A model generated the notes under the pieces. That model made no database searches. It saw only the letters and a list, made by a program, of their open reading frames with translations, and was not told where the DNA came from. A stretch of 64,000 bases of DNA from Phytopythium helicoides. Its lineage: Eukaryota > Oomycota > Peronosporomycetes > Pythiales > Pythiaceae. Positions within the stretch are counted from its first letter, which is position 1; each line of letters begins with the position of its first letter. Below, piece by piece: positions 20,577 to 31,929 of this stretch. A program made the position numbers and the translations under genes. Location: the NCBI GenBank assembly GCA_024867545.1, contig JANFNE010000028.1:62001-126000 (forward strand). Direction: 5' to 3'.

Positions 20577-21293
20577 ATGAACAAGCTACTGCGAACGTGG
20601 GCTCTCGTGCGGCCCCACGCCTGGAACTCCGTGGCGGCGTCGGAGCTGCAGTCGCTGCGCGATATGGAGCAGCTCATGGACGCGTTCGGTCGCTCTTCTC
20701 GCTCTGTATGGCCCAACGACCTCTTCCGTGCGGTGGTGGCCGATGCCAAGAGCGAAGAGTTCTTCCGCGATCTGCCGGGCTTCGATGAGCTCGCTGGGGA
20801 TAAGGCGGCGGCGACCAAAGAAGACAACGCGGAGACGAAGCAGAGCGAGGCGTCAAAGGTGGAGTCGAAGCAAGACGAGGCGAAGAGCACCAACGCGGAT
20901 GCCAAGAAACCAACGCACGCGTTCTCGACCTACTCGTTCAGCAGCTCGAGCGTTGTCGACGCGGACGGACGGCGCGTGGCGAGCACCCGCCGCCGCTACG
21001 AGGACTCGACCGGACGCCTCAAGGCCGTGCATGAGCGCGAGGTGGACGGCGCGACACACCGGCGCGAGTGGAACCGTCTGGCAGCCGGCGAAGCTCAAGG
21101 AGAAGGAGGAGACGCCGCTCAGGGAAAGCACGAGGTGAGTGTGACGGGGGCCACTGCAGACGAGTTCGAGAAGCTGTGGGCCGAGACACCTTTCGCCAAG
21201 GCACATGAGAGTGACTCTGCGATCGAGGGCTCCAAGAAGAATGATGAGAAGAAGGAGAAGACGAGCGATGGGAATGAGGAGCAGAAGCAGTGA
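20577..21293 (+). CDS. Small hypothetical protein, weakly MLF-like (right-arm copy)
   Basis: A 238-residue twin of the gene at 12494-13210, with the MNKLLRTWALVRP start, charged linker and Ser-rich/Arg-rich core. One residue differs (Asp in KTSDGNEE). The upstream in-frame extension from 20478 has one codon fewer in a Pro run than the left copy. A length change there is harmless if that part is untranslated, which supports the 20577 start. Confidence 0.6.
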   Translation: MNKLLRTWALVRPHAWNSVAASELQSLRDMEQLMDAFGRSSRSVWPNDLFRAVVADAKSEEFFRDLPGFDELAGDKAAATKEDNAETKQSEASKVESKQDEAKSTNADAKKPTHAFSTYSFSSSSVVDADGRRVASTRRRYEDSTGRLKAVHEREVDGATHRREWNRLAAGEAQGEGGDAAQGKHEVSVTGATADEFEKLWAETPFAKAHESDSAIEGSKKNDEKKEKTSDGNEEQKQ

Positions 21294-21502
21294 GGGATGC
21301 AGCCGATAACTGTGTGTGTGTCTGTGCATAGGGAGATGAAGCAGACTGTATCTGTATCGACATATAAGCTTGTAGTTTCATGCACCTGACCTTTCACCTT
21401 CATCTGCATAACGCCTGAGCACAGTTTATAAATGACGCGTTGGAAGCTTCCTCAGCTTGCAAGCTCCCACTGAGCTCTGCTGCATTTTTCGCGGCGTGGA
21501 CG

Positions 21503-24500
21503 ATGGACGATTTGACCCAGTTCCTCAACAGTGTCGAGGCGAGTGCGCGCAAGATCATCAAGCAGCAGAGTCGTCGAGCACAAGAGCTCGCGATTCGAGA
21601 CCGCGCCGCCCTCACCAAGTCCGGCATTGCAAATGCCAACAACACCAAACTCAACGCCAGTCCTACAAACTCCATCTCCAGAGAAGAGCTACGAGCCAAG
21701 TACACGCCTGGAGGGGCGCTGATCGTTCGCGCCAGCTCGCCATCGACCGACGAACTCGAACGACATCCGCGATCGCCAGCAAACGGTAGACGGAGCGAGC
21801 ATGCTAGCGACTCAGATGCCGTCACCAACACTAGCAACCTGCCAAAGATTGCATCTCCGACGAAGGGAGGCAGCCAGCATCGACAGGAACCGTCTGGAAC
21901 CCCGCTATCCTTACCAGCTCTCGATAAACGACGAAAGCCGCTTGTGAAGCCTAGGGCCAGCTCACCAGCTAAGAAGAACCCTAACACAGCCAAGAAGTTG
22001 CTCGAGTCTCCGCTCTACAAGTCGTTGGCAGCGGCACAAGCGGCAGCTGAAGCTCCTACAGCATTTGGTGGTACGAGAGCAGTTCGGAAAGCGCTACAAG
22101 ACGTTGACCAAGTGAGCATTCTGTTGCGGAAGATGGGACTCCGAGACGCCGGCATCAAGTCTCCAGCAGCGAGACCCGACCACGCAGTTGAAAAGCGCAT
22201 GTGCAATGCCTGCTGGGCACATCCAGACAAAGTTACGGGCTGCGAGCACCATCCGCGAGTAATGCCAAACAGCAACGTGGAGCTGCAAGGGCCTATGAGC
22301 TGGCAGTCCGCCGACTTGTATGTCAAATACCGATCTGAAAACGATCGCGAGGCTTTGTGGGCCATCTTCGTGCAGCTGAAAGAGCAGCAACTGCAGCAGA
22401 ACCAGCTCCACGACAACCAGGAGCCACAAATGGCAGTTCCGGAGGTGACCCGGCATCCAGTGTGGGCAAAGTTTGTAACGCAGCTCGAGCTGGAGAATCT
22501 TCGGTCGCTAGCTGAGACCCGACGGAGGAACCTCACCAAGACATTCATCTTCGATGTCAATCACTTGTGGCTCACAAATCTAGACCACTTCAACGCGAGC
22601 TTGGAGCAGCCGCGACTCGAGTCGGAGGCTGAGAAGAGCTCACTTCAAGGGAGGAGAGACGAAGCTGCTGTTCGCAATGGATACTCTCAGATTCCGTCCA
22701 TTTCAACAGCGCGGGCGCTCACCCACGCCAAAACGTCCGGGGGCTACGAGCCTGCAGGGAGCAGTCGGACATTATCGGTGCTGGAAGAGCCTCCGGTGAT
22801 CCTTCGGAGGCGACGCAAACGACAACGTGACGCCTTTTACCCGCTGAGTCTTTTGGTTTGCGGCTACCAGGCCGCTCCAAGCAACGATACGACCAAAACT
22901 GCGGCTGACTGCATTGCAGACGCACTAGAGCAAGTCCCGGGACTTGCACTTGTTGGCACGAGACCTGTTCTATGGTGGCACTACCCTCCCGATCGCGAGC
23001 TGGAGCTGGAGCTCTCTCGCCGCCAAGGGAGCAATGAAGCGAAAGCTCCACCCGTTGAGCTGACGAAGGCAGCAGCGATGTTCGCTCGAGACGCCGTTCG
23101 GTCCTCGTCAAACGCTGTCCTCGTCTCACTGCTCATTTGTCTCGACACTCCAGTGTTAGCACCGAAAGCGTTTGCGTGGCACGCGGGTTCCAAGATGCCG
23201 CCACCGTGTCCAACAACAAGCGTTGCGCCACCTCCTCCACTGTGGTTGCCACGTCGGGTCGTGCCACCAGGAGCTTTAGTCACAACGAGATTGGAGACAC
23301 GCCTCAACTCGATGCTCCCATCCACCATCATGCTACTCAACTCAATGTCAAATCGCGACGACTATCTCCTAGCCGGATCGGATGCCGCTCTAGCCGTCCC
23401 AAACAATGGACAGCATCGTCGAGAGTGGCCAAAGTTGAACTCTGACGGTTTTCGCCAGTGGCTGCGTCTGAGTGACAGCATGTGCCTCACACCGGATGAC
23501 ACCGTTCCGCAGCGGGATGTAGGAATCTCAGCAGCCACACCAAATGCTCCTCATGTTGGTGGTCGCTACTGTTGGCACGAAACTCGCGCAGTGGCTCTCA
23601 ATATTGAGCTCACTCGCTTCCGAGTTGCTCGTGACTACCTCTACATCATTGTGAATGTGGTTGCTCGCGGAGGCTCGAACGATGGGACGCTATTCGCGAT
23701 CCAAATGGCCCACGAGCGAATGCTCGATGTGCAAAACTGTGGCAAGCTCGCTGAGTACATGGCAATGCTGGCGAGGAGAAAGCAGCACGAAGAGCGGGAG
23801 CGAGAACTCAAGCAGATCGAAGCAAAGCTCGCAGCTGGCCGACTGCTGCTTGAAGCCAAGCGGGAAGAGCAACAGAGGATCGAAGCTGCACTGCAAGTAG
23901 CTGCAGCTAGAGCCCAAGACCGTCTTGATGGCCATCACAACGGAAAAGACAAGAAAGAGGAGGTAGCCACCAGTACTGGTGATGATGGATGCGAGTGGCA
24001 GCAACGAGTTGACCAGTCGGTTGTGCTCACGGTTCAGGGCGGCTGGGAGCTGCGCGAGATGCAGGCCGATGGCGGGGTCGTCTTTTATCGATCTGTGAAT
24101 CCCGAACTGCCTGCACGGCACCGGTTCCGATGGGATCCTCCTGTCGGCTGGGAAAATGCCGACGAAAGCACTGAAGCAAACCCTAGCAATGCCGAGCAAA
24201 AGGAAGATGCAAACGCTGATGAAAAAGATGACAGTGATAGCGATAGCGACCAAGAGGAGGCGGATGTTCTGGCTGCTGAGCACGCGAAGAACACGAGTGA
24301 GTTGGCCAGCATGGCTCGCGAGTTGTTGCGAGACACACAGTTCTTGGCGTTGCTCAAGGAGAAGCTCGGACTGCCTGCAGATCCGGTTGAAAGTCTCCCC
24401 AGCAGCTGCAAGAAGAGCATCAGCGGCGGCTCTCAGGATCGCCCAGAGCATCGAGGTGGCCATCATGACGTCTTGACTCGTTTGGGACTCGCGGCACACG

Positions 24501-25444
24501 AGGAGAAGGATGTGGCGGATGCGTCCAAGGCAGCTTTGCTAGCTTCGCGAATGGCCAAGCTGGCCATTCCAGTGCATCCTGAGGCCAGACGACGCGTCGA
24601 CAAGCCTGGTGAGGGCTGGAAGCGTCTTGCTCGCTGCAAGCTGCCACAGGATTTTGCTCGGAGGGTGTATCGCCCTCGAGTTGAAGCCCCTCGGTCGGCA
24701 TTCATCAATCGGCCGAACCATGCAACGCCAGTGGGCATGCTCGACCCGACCGAATGGAGCGTACACGACCCGCCTGAGAACATTCCCGAGCTCCGCGCAG
24801 TGTTCGTGCCCAAGGCGTCGAGCGACCTGGCGGAGAAGAAGGCGCAGTGGGCCGCATACGAGCGACGCATGAAACTCGAGCGGCCCGTGGCTGCCGCTGG
24901 TCCGCGACGCGTTGAGCTCGAGGAGCCCGAGCCGCTGGAGGAGCAGGAGCAGAGCATGGAGCAACTCGTGGCCAAGGCCGTGCTGTGCGCTCGCAACAAC
25001 AACCTTGAGGGGGTGCGAGGACTGATTGGAGGTGGCTTGATGAGATGGCTAACGTGTGGTGGCTTTGGCTGATCAGCTCGAGGCCGCGTTGGACGCTGGC
25101 GTGGACGTGAACGCTCGCGACAACCACGGCAACACGCTGTTCATCCTCGTGTGTCAGCAGGGCAACAAGCGGTTGGCCAAGCTGCTCATGCGACGTCGAG
25201 CCGACATGAACCTGCAGGTGAGCGATCCCACATTTGCCGATAGGGATGTTCCCTCCTGACCTCTTGATGCGCATCTGTGCGGCAGAACCTGAACGGGAAC
25301 ACGGCGCTGCACTACCTCGTCGAGTACAAGCACTCGGCGCTGGCCGAGTATGTCAAGGCCAAGGGCGCCGACGACACGGTAGCCAACAGCGCAGGGCTCA
25401 CGTGCTACGAGGGTCTGAGCGTGGACCAGGTGGCGGCGCTGTGA
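21503..25444 (+). CDS. Large ankyrin-repeat protein with WW-like segment
   Basis: Three exons: 21503-25012, 25077-25217 and 25286-25444, giving 1,269 residues. The open frame extends back to 21440 only through a TTG, so the ATG at 21503 (MDDLTQF) is the start. Features in order: a Ser/Pro-rich disordered N-terminus to about 200; a Cys/His cluster CNACWAHP...CEHHP near 235-255 that could bind zinc; a middle domain of unknown type; a Glu/Arg/Gln coiled coil near 770-835; a WW-like piece (GWELREMQADGGVVFYRSV ... FRWDPP); an acidic stretch; and two to three ankyrin repeats made only after splicing (DAGVDVNARDNHGNTL, then NLNGNTALHYLVEYKHSALA). The function is unknown; a scaffold, perhaps cytoskeletal or flagellar, is a guess. 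Confidence 0.8.
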
Positions 25445-25534
25445 CGAAGGCGGGAGGAACATGGCGTTTTTCAATGTGTATTAGACTGTGCCTCTAAACT
25501 ACAAACGAGCAGGAAGCGGGCGGCGTGCACGAGG

Positions 25535-26626
25535 CTAGTACATGTCGCCCTCGTACAGCAGCTCGTCGTCCTTCTTGCGGAAGATCTGGTCGCCCTCGTG
25601 GAGCGAGACCTCGACCGACGCGGGGCCGATGGGGCGCTGCAGGGCCACGGGCTGCTTGCCGCCGGCCGCGGCCGTGAGCGGCGTCATGATCTCCTCGTAG
25701 TCGTCCGAGGCCTCCTGCTCGCGCATGAGCGCCGTCTGGCGCGCGCGCTCGCGCACCTTGGCACCGTAATGGATGAGGCAGAGGATGAGCGCGACGCCAC
25801 CGAAAACGATGGCCGTGATGGCGCCGCCGCCGAGCTTGGTGGCCGTCGCGGACGTGGCCGTGTAGACCGAGTAGGTGAGGTCCCAGTCGGACGTGAGCCC
25901 CGTGCGGGACGTGCAGCACTTGAGGTGCTCCTCCCAGAGACCGTTGGTGATGGCGCAGATGCCCGAGAGGCCCTCGCACTTTTGGGCGAGGTTCTCCCAC
26001 GTGTACGACTTGGACTTGGAGTACGTCAGCATGGACGTGAGGCAGCCGGCGAGCACGAGCGGCACGCCGCCGGGGTCGCCGTAGCAGCCATCCTGGATCA
26101 TCTTGGAGCCCGAGATGGCCTTGGTGTTGGACGTGTATCGGATGGCCGTCTTTCCGACGGCCCAGAAGTTCTTGCAGTCCTGCGAGGCGAAGAGGATGGC
26201 CGTCATGCCGTCCGAGAGCGGGTCGAGCGCGTCGCTGATGCGGTACTTGAGCGTGGGTCCGTAGAGGAAGCCGCAGTCCTCGGCCGACGCGGGGCTGGCC
26301 TCCGTGCTGCACGAGGGCTGCGTGGTCGCGTCCGACGCGTAGCAGCAGCCGTTCGACTGCACCTGCGTGTAGATGGAGGGCAGCGTCGCGGTCTGCGTCG
26401 TGTTGGAGCTGTTGATCGTGCTGCCGTCGTAGCTCTCGGTCGGCGCGATGCACGTGTACGGGCACGTCACGCAGCCGCCGTTCGTGTCGTAGTTGCTCCA
26501 GTCCGTCGTCACCACCTCGATCGAGTAGCCCGACGACTGGTTGAACTTGGACTTGGCCTGCGCCCCGCCCGCCGCCAGCGCCGCCAGCGCCACCAGCGAC
26601 GCCACCGACGACCACCAGCGCGCCAT
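25535..26626 (-). CDS. Secreted type I membrane protein, cysteine-rich ectodomain
   Basis: Intronless, 363 residues. A signal peptide occupies about residues 1-24 (MARWWSSVASLVALAALAAG...). The ectodomain is rich in Cys (CVTCPYTC, CCYAS, CCTSR among others) and N-glycosylation sites (NSSNTT). One membrane span lies near 263-285 (AITAIVFGGVALILCLIHYG), followed by a basic stop-transfer run and a cytoplasmic tail of about 75 residues ending LLYEGDMY. The tail contains a YEEI and two acidic/Tyr motifs that could serve sorting. I do not recognise the family. It is convergent with the ankyrin gene (91 bp apart). Confidence 0.8.
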   Translation of the reverse strand: MARWWSSVASLVALAALAAGGAQAKSKFNQSSGYSIEVVTTDWSNYDTNGGCVTCPYTCIAPTESYDGSTINSSNTTQTATLPSIYTQVQSNGCCYASDATTQPSCSTEASPASAEDCGFLYGPTLKYRISDALDPLSDGMTAILFASQDCKNFWAVGKTAIRYTSNTKAISGSKMIQDGCYGDPGGVPLVLAGCLTSMLTYSKSKSYTWENLAQKCEGLSGICAITNGLWEEHLKCCTSRTGLTSDWDLTYSVYTATSATATKLGGGAITAIVFGGVALILCLIHYGAKVRERARQTALMREQEASDDYEEIMTPLTAAAGGKQPVALQRPIGPASVEVSLHEGDQIFRKKDDELLYEGDMY

Positions 26627-27978
26627 CTTGCTTGTCTTCGACCAGGAGCGGCGCGGTCCTCCCCCAAGCTACAAATCAAAGACTGCGGGCCGCTTGCCCT
26701 CGGGCGGCGGCCTGCGTCGCGACGGGGCGGCGGGCCGAATCGTAAACTACAGGAAATATTTCAGGGGAAAATTTCGGAAAAGGGCGATGGGAGTCGGTTC
26801 GCGCAGCATACTTTATGCAAGTGGTCCGACGACCGACTTGTTTCAAGCAACATATCAGGTTCTACAAGTCCATAAGCTCGCTACAAGACATAAGTTAGAT
26901 GATACAAGACGAGTAAATTGTAGAGATAATCGTATTATGAAGACAGCAGCGCACGCGAGGAACTTTTTTCAAGCCCTAGCCCTTACCGATCGCGATCTTG
27001 TCGTTTGTATGGTTGTGGCGGGCGGGCCGCGATCCTACGCTTCAAGCTGGCTGGAGGGGAGGCAGAGCCGAGCGGAGCTGCTGGCGAGCACGAGCCGATC
27101 CTCTAGCAGCCGCGACACGCCGAGCCTGGTGTGTGTGAAGCTGACGCCGTGCGGAATTGATCCGCTCCTGCTGCCGCCGGACGGACGTCTGTCTGGTGAC
27201 CTCGTGCCGACCAGTGCGGTACGTGCCGCCTGCATCGTTCGTTCCGTCGGGAGTAGGCAGGCCAGACCCCACATGGGTTCCGCCCGTGCTCTCTTCAGCC
27301 GCAGACGGACGAAGCAGCGAATCAGGCGCCGCGCCGCTGATATCGTATCCAGATGGAGGTGGGTCCAGCCAGCGCACATCTACGGTAGAGAGGCTGTCAC
27401 CAGGTGGCGCCGCCAGGCGCTTTCCGAGCCCGCGACCAGCGCCGCACGTGCGCTGCCCAAGCGTACTTTCTCGCCGAGTCGTCGGCCCGAAACGCGCTCT
27501 CTCGAGTATTGTATGGGGCTCGCTTTTCGGCCCGAGACGACAGCCTACCGTAGATTGCCGCGCCGCAACGGACGGCGCCGCTTGGGCGCTGTCGCGCCGC
27601 CTGGTGGAGGCGAGCCGACGACGGCACCGCCGCCCTCGTCACCAAGGTGTCGGCGCGCCCGCATACGAAAATCAAGCGAAAAAAATGCCCGCGAGCCGCC
27701 GCCGCCACTCGTCCGGGCTCCGATCACGAACCGGCGCCGTTTACGTACTGAACCTACGTCTGAACGACTCTGAACGTTCAGCGCAGGGGCCGACGAAAGA
27801 AAATCCTGGGTGCGAAAATTCAGCGCGCGGGTAGGGGAGGAGCGGTAATCTAACGGTAATATTTCCTTGCGCGGGCCGCCGGGCCCTCCGAGCGCTCACT
27901 TCTGGTTTTTTACCGCGCTCGGCTGCATCGGCTTCGGCTCGTGGGGAGGTCGGGAGAAGGAGGAAGACCGCGGCGGCC
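26627..27978. other. GC-rich divergent intergenic region, no convincing gene
   Basis: About 1.35 kb between the type I membrane protein gene and cellulose synthase, which diverge. Long Arg/Pro/Ala-rich frames exist on both strands but overlap each other and one runs into the neighbour's antisense, as expected by chance in GC-rich DNA. An AT-rich stretch lies at about 26740-26960. It probably holds the two promoters. Confidence 0.55.
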
Positions 27979-30900
27979 ATGGGCGTCGTGGACATCATCG
28001 GGGCCGTGGTGGCGCTCGTGGGCGGGCTGTCGCTGTCGTGCGGCGGGTGGTCGGCGCTCTCGCTTGGCGCGCGCTCGCTGTTTGTGGCCACGCAGTTTGT
28101 GTCGAGCTTTGGCATGTGAGTGGGGCTGGAAAGGCAACAGAAATGCAGCTGAAAAAGAGGGGAGATACTGACGACGTGTAATGGATGCTCCCCAAACAAA
28201 AACTAAACAGCGGCTATGTGTTCTGCTACACGGCCATCGCGTACCTGGCGTCGTCGACGAACGAGTGGATCGCGCTCGGCTGCGCGGCCGGCGCAGGCCT
28301 CGTGCTCGCCATGCTCGTCGGATTCATGACGACGCTCGGCACGTACGTGCTTATCCTCGTCACGGGCGGCCTCATCGGCTGCTACATCCTGCTTATCGAC
28401 GCCTACGACGGCGTCGGACTCTTCCCCAGCGACAACCAGCTCGCGCGACAGGAGTTCGTCGTCGCCTTCATGATCATCTTCGAGCTCGTCTGCGCCTCGT
28501 CCTCCAAGACGGCCGAGCTCGAGAACCACCGCTTCAAGTACATCATCCTCTCGGCCATCACGGGCGGATGGATGCTGGCCGATGGCGTCTCGCGCCTCAT
28601 CGACTCCAGCGCCACGCTTTCGAGCGTCGCCTACGCCTCGTTCAGGACGGCGGAGACGCCGCGCTCAACGGCATCGACTCCTCCAACCAGACTCTCATGT
28701 TCATCGTCTGGGGCGGCGTCGCCGTCATCGGTGTGCTCAACCAGCTCGCCATGCGCTGGGGTCTGGTCTGCTACAACCGCGTCGGCGCGCACGCCAACAT
28801 GTCGGGCGTCGGCATGGGCGCCATGGGCCTTGGCGAGGAAGACCTCCCCGAGCTCCCGACGGGCGCCACGCTCCCGGCTCAGACGATCAACGACAAGGTC
28901 CGCCTGGTGTGCGAGAACTGCTTCGCCACGGTGCCTGCCGGCACGGCCTTCTGTACCGAGTGCGGTGAGGCCATGCCTTCAGAGGACGGCCACGCGGACG
29001 TGTCGATCTCGCAGGCGCAGATGCCGTCGGTGACCATGAACTCGCAGACGCAGGCGCCCGAGCGCTGGCAGCCAATCCCGCACCGCTCGTACATCTCGAC
29101 GACGTCGTTCGTGGACCCCAAGATGGCCAAGGAGAACATGAGCATGTCACTCAAGGGTGACGGTCCGCTCGATCCGCTTCATGGACGGCGGTGTGCAGGA
29201 CCCCGATGGAAAGATGCGCGGCTACAACGACTCAATGGCCGGCGTGCGCAACTACTACGAGCCCTCGTTCCGCTCGTTCGCCATGTCGACGTACTCGATC
29301 GCCAACCGTGCCGCCGAGCCGGTCGACACGCCCAACATTCGCAAGTACAAGATGTCCGGCAGCGGCTTCTTCCACGTCATCTACTTCCTCAACGTGCTCG
29401 CCGGTATCTGGTGGCTCTACTTCCTCTGCACGTTCTACCCGCAAGAGTACTTCTGCTCGGCAAGGAGGCTCCCTCTCTTCCGTGCTCGTCGCTGTCGTCG
29501 TCGGTCACGACAGACTGCTACTCGTCCACCAAGAACATCGACACAGCTACTGGTGAAGGCTACTGCATCCGCGACGTGCCGTTCGGCTCGTGGCTCATGT
29601 ACGCCATGATGATCTTCTCGGAATTCCTCAACTACTTCCTCGGACTGCTGTACAACTTCAGTATGTGGCGCCCCATCCGTCGTGGAGCTCGCTTCATGAA
29701 CGACTTCAAGCCGCCGATCCGAAGGAGCAGTGGCCCACCGTCGACATCTTCCTGTGTCATTACATGGAGCCCGTCGTAGACACCATGCAAACGCTCAAGA
29801 ACTGTTTGGCGCTCCAGTACCCGCCAGAGCTGCTGCACATCTTTCATTCTTGATGATGGTTACACCAAGTCGGTTTGGGACGCCAACAACCACTTCAAGG
29901 TCACGGTCAACACCAAGGTCATTGAGTTCGCCGGTGATCTCCGCGGTGACCTGGCCCGCCTCATGCACGAGCGTGTCGTTGGCCCTGTGACGGACGACGC
30001 CTCCCTCAAGTCGTGGCGTCGCCAGCACTCGTCGGTCCGTGAGCTCCGCAAGGAAGGCGGCAAGGGCGTTCAGCGTCGTGACTGTGCTGTTGGCTCGCTT
30101 TCGGATGACTACGACTACCGTGACCGTGGTATTCCGCGTGTGACTTTCATTGGTCGCATGAAGCCCGAGACGCATCACTCGAAGGCCGGTAACATCAACA
30201 ACGCGCTCTTTAACGAGGGTGCCGACGGCAAGTACCTGCTCATTCTGGATAACGATATGAAGCCGCACCCGAAGTTCCTGCTGGCTGTGCTTCCGTTCTT
30301 CTTCTCGGAGGGCGAGGCCTGTCGATGGTGGTGGCCGCCAGTACTCGGACGACATTTCGTGGAACCAGGTCTCGTACGTGCAGACCCCGCAGTACTTCGA
30401 GGACACGCCGCAGCTGACGATCATGGGCGACCCGTGTGGTCACAAGAACACCATTTTCTTCGACGCTGTGCAGTGTGGTCGTGATGGTTTCGACTCGGCA
30501 GCTTTTGCCGGTACCAACGCCGTCTTCCGTCGCCAGGCGTTCGACTCGATCGGTGGTATCCAGTACGGCACGCAGACTGAAGATGCGTACACGGGTAACG
30601 TGCTCCACACGTCTGGTTGGGACTCGGTCTACTTCCGCAAGGACTTTGAGGGCGAGGCAAAGGACCGCATTCGTCTGTGCGAAGGTGCCGTTCCCGAGAC
30701 TGTTGCTGCGTCCATGGGTCAGCGTAAGCGTTGGTCCAAGGGTGCTGTGCAGATTTTGCTGATGAAAAATGAATCGGAGGTCGACCCGGACTGGCGCCCG
30801 CCGCGTGTGCCTGCCCCGGACCCGAAGCCGTCGCTCGCGTTCCCGCGTAAAATGTTCTTCTACGACTCGGTGCTCTACCCGTTCGGTTCGATTCCGGCCT

Positions 30901-31522
30901 TGTGCTACGTGGTGATTGCCATCTACTACCTGTGCACGGGTGACTCGCCGTTCTACGCCAAGGGCACGCGCTTCCTGTACTCGTTCCTGCCGCTCATGCT
31001 TATCCGCTGGATGCTCAACCTGCTCGCGAACCGTGCCGTCGACAACAATGATGTGTGGCGTGCGCAGCAGACGTGGTTCTCGTACTCGTTCATCACGATG
31101 CTTGCCATCATTGAGGCTCTTCAGGCGCGCATTACGGGCAAGGACAAGTCGTGGGCGAACACTGGTGCCGGTCAGAAGACTTCGGTGACGGAAATCCCCA
31201 ACGTTCTCATGTTCTTCACGCTCGCTGTGAGTCAGTTGGTCGGGTCTGATCCGCTTCTTCCAGTACGAAAACGCGACGAACCCTTGGAACTACGTTTCGG
31301 CCGCCTTCTTCGGCGCGTTCGTTCATGACTCAGTTCTACCCGATGGTCAAGATGAGCATTTCCGAGTACTGTGGTTGGGACCACACGTCGGCGACCTTCA
31401 CGGCCAACGTGTTCGGCTCGCTGCTGCTCGTGGGTATCGTCGTGTTCGTGCAGGTGTGGCAGGTTACGTACTCGGGCAACCTGCTCGTTGCCGAGGGCAA
31501 TGCAAGCTCCGGGTCTTCGTAG
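27979..31522 (+). CDS. Cellulose synthase, oomycete CesA3-like (frame broken by eight one-base indels)
   Basis: Exon 1 27979-28115, intron 28116-28210, then one long exon. GT2 family enzyme polymerising UDP-glucose into cell-wall cellulose at the plasma membrane. There is no PH domain; instead the N-terminus has about six membrane spans, which is the CesA3 rather than CesA1/2/4 plan. A zinc-ribbon-like CENC...CTEC follows near 28915-28965. Catalytic marks: ILDDGYTKS, LILDNDMKP (DxD) and QRKRW (QxxRW, about 30720). C-terminal spans continue to 31522. The frame must shift at about 28643 (-1), 29158 (+1), 29459 (-1), 29714 (-1), 29842 (+1), 30319 (+1), 31243 (+1) and 31322 (+1); between these points the protein is perfectly sensible. 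Nearly all lie in runs of identical bases and there are no internal stops in the correct frame. Sequence error is therefore likelier than a pseudogene. Confidence 0.85.
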
Positions 31523-31929
31523 GCGACGAGTTAGTCTGTCGGCAGGGTTCTCAGCTCTGCCGTCCACGTTGCTTTGATTTCGCTCCCTCCAGTAAGCTAC
31601 ACAAGAAAGAACACGTATACATTGCATCAAACATTTTAGTCACATGTGCTGTTCCAACTTGCCGCCAATATGATTCTTCACAGTGGAAGGAAGCTCAAGC
31701 TTGAGGGTTATTGAAAGAGATATGAGGTGGGGCAGTCACGGGCTTTGTGCTTTCTCGTGCCTGCAAAAAACATTCCCGCACACGAGAGCATCAGGATTGA
31801 AAAAATGCTCATTCATTTTCATTGTCGAACTGCATTGGCACTCTAGTACGCAACTACATCCTTCTCAGCTACAGTACCTGCGCTGGAGCAAACACACAAC
31901 CTGATACTCTGTCACCAACGCGGGTCTTT
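31523..31929. other. Convergent intergenic region, no gene seen
   Basis: About 400 bp between the ends of cellulose synthase and a small secreted protein gene on the other strand. Moderately AT-rich, no supported frame. It should contain both polyadenylation regions. Confidence 0.6.

Larger units (their letters stand above)
18233..21327. repeat. Large inverted repeat, right arm
   Basis: Reverse-complement partner of 12463-15311. The genes in this arm read on the plus strand, away from the spacer. It differs from the left arm by scattered substitutions, a 243-bp extra segment at 18813-19055, an extra 24 bp near 18560 and a few small indels. Confidence 0.93.

Noticed and set aside
21440..21502. 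N-terminal extension of the ankyrin protein
   Set aside because: The extension begins with TTG; the first in-frame ATG is 21503.
25598..26875. 425-codon plus-strand Arg/Ala-rich frame
   Set aside because: Antisense of the type I membrane protein gene, which has signal peptide and membrane span on the minus strand.
27157..27834. 225-codon Arg/Pro-rich plus-strand gene
   Set aside because: Overlapped by equally long frames in other phases and on the other strand, with no initiator, signal or domain.
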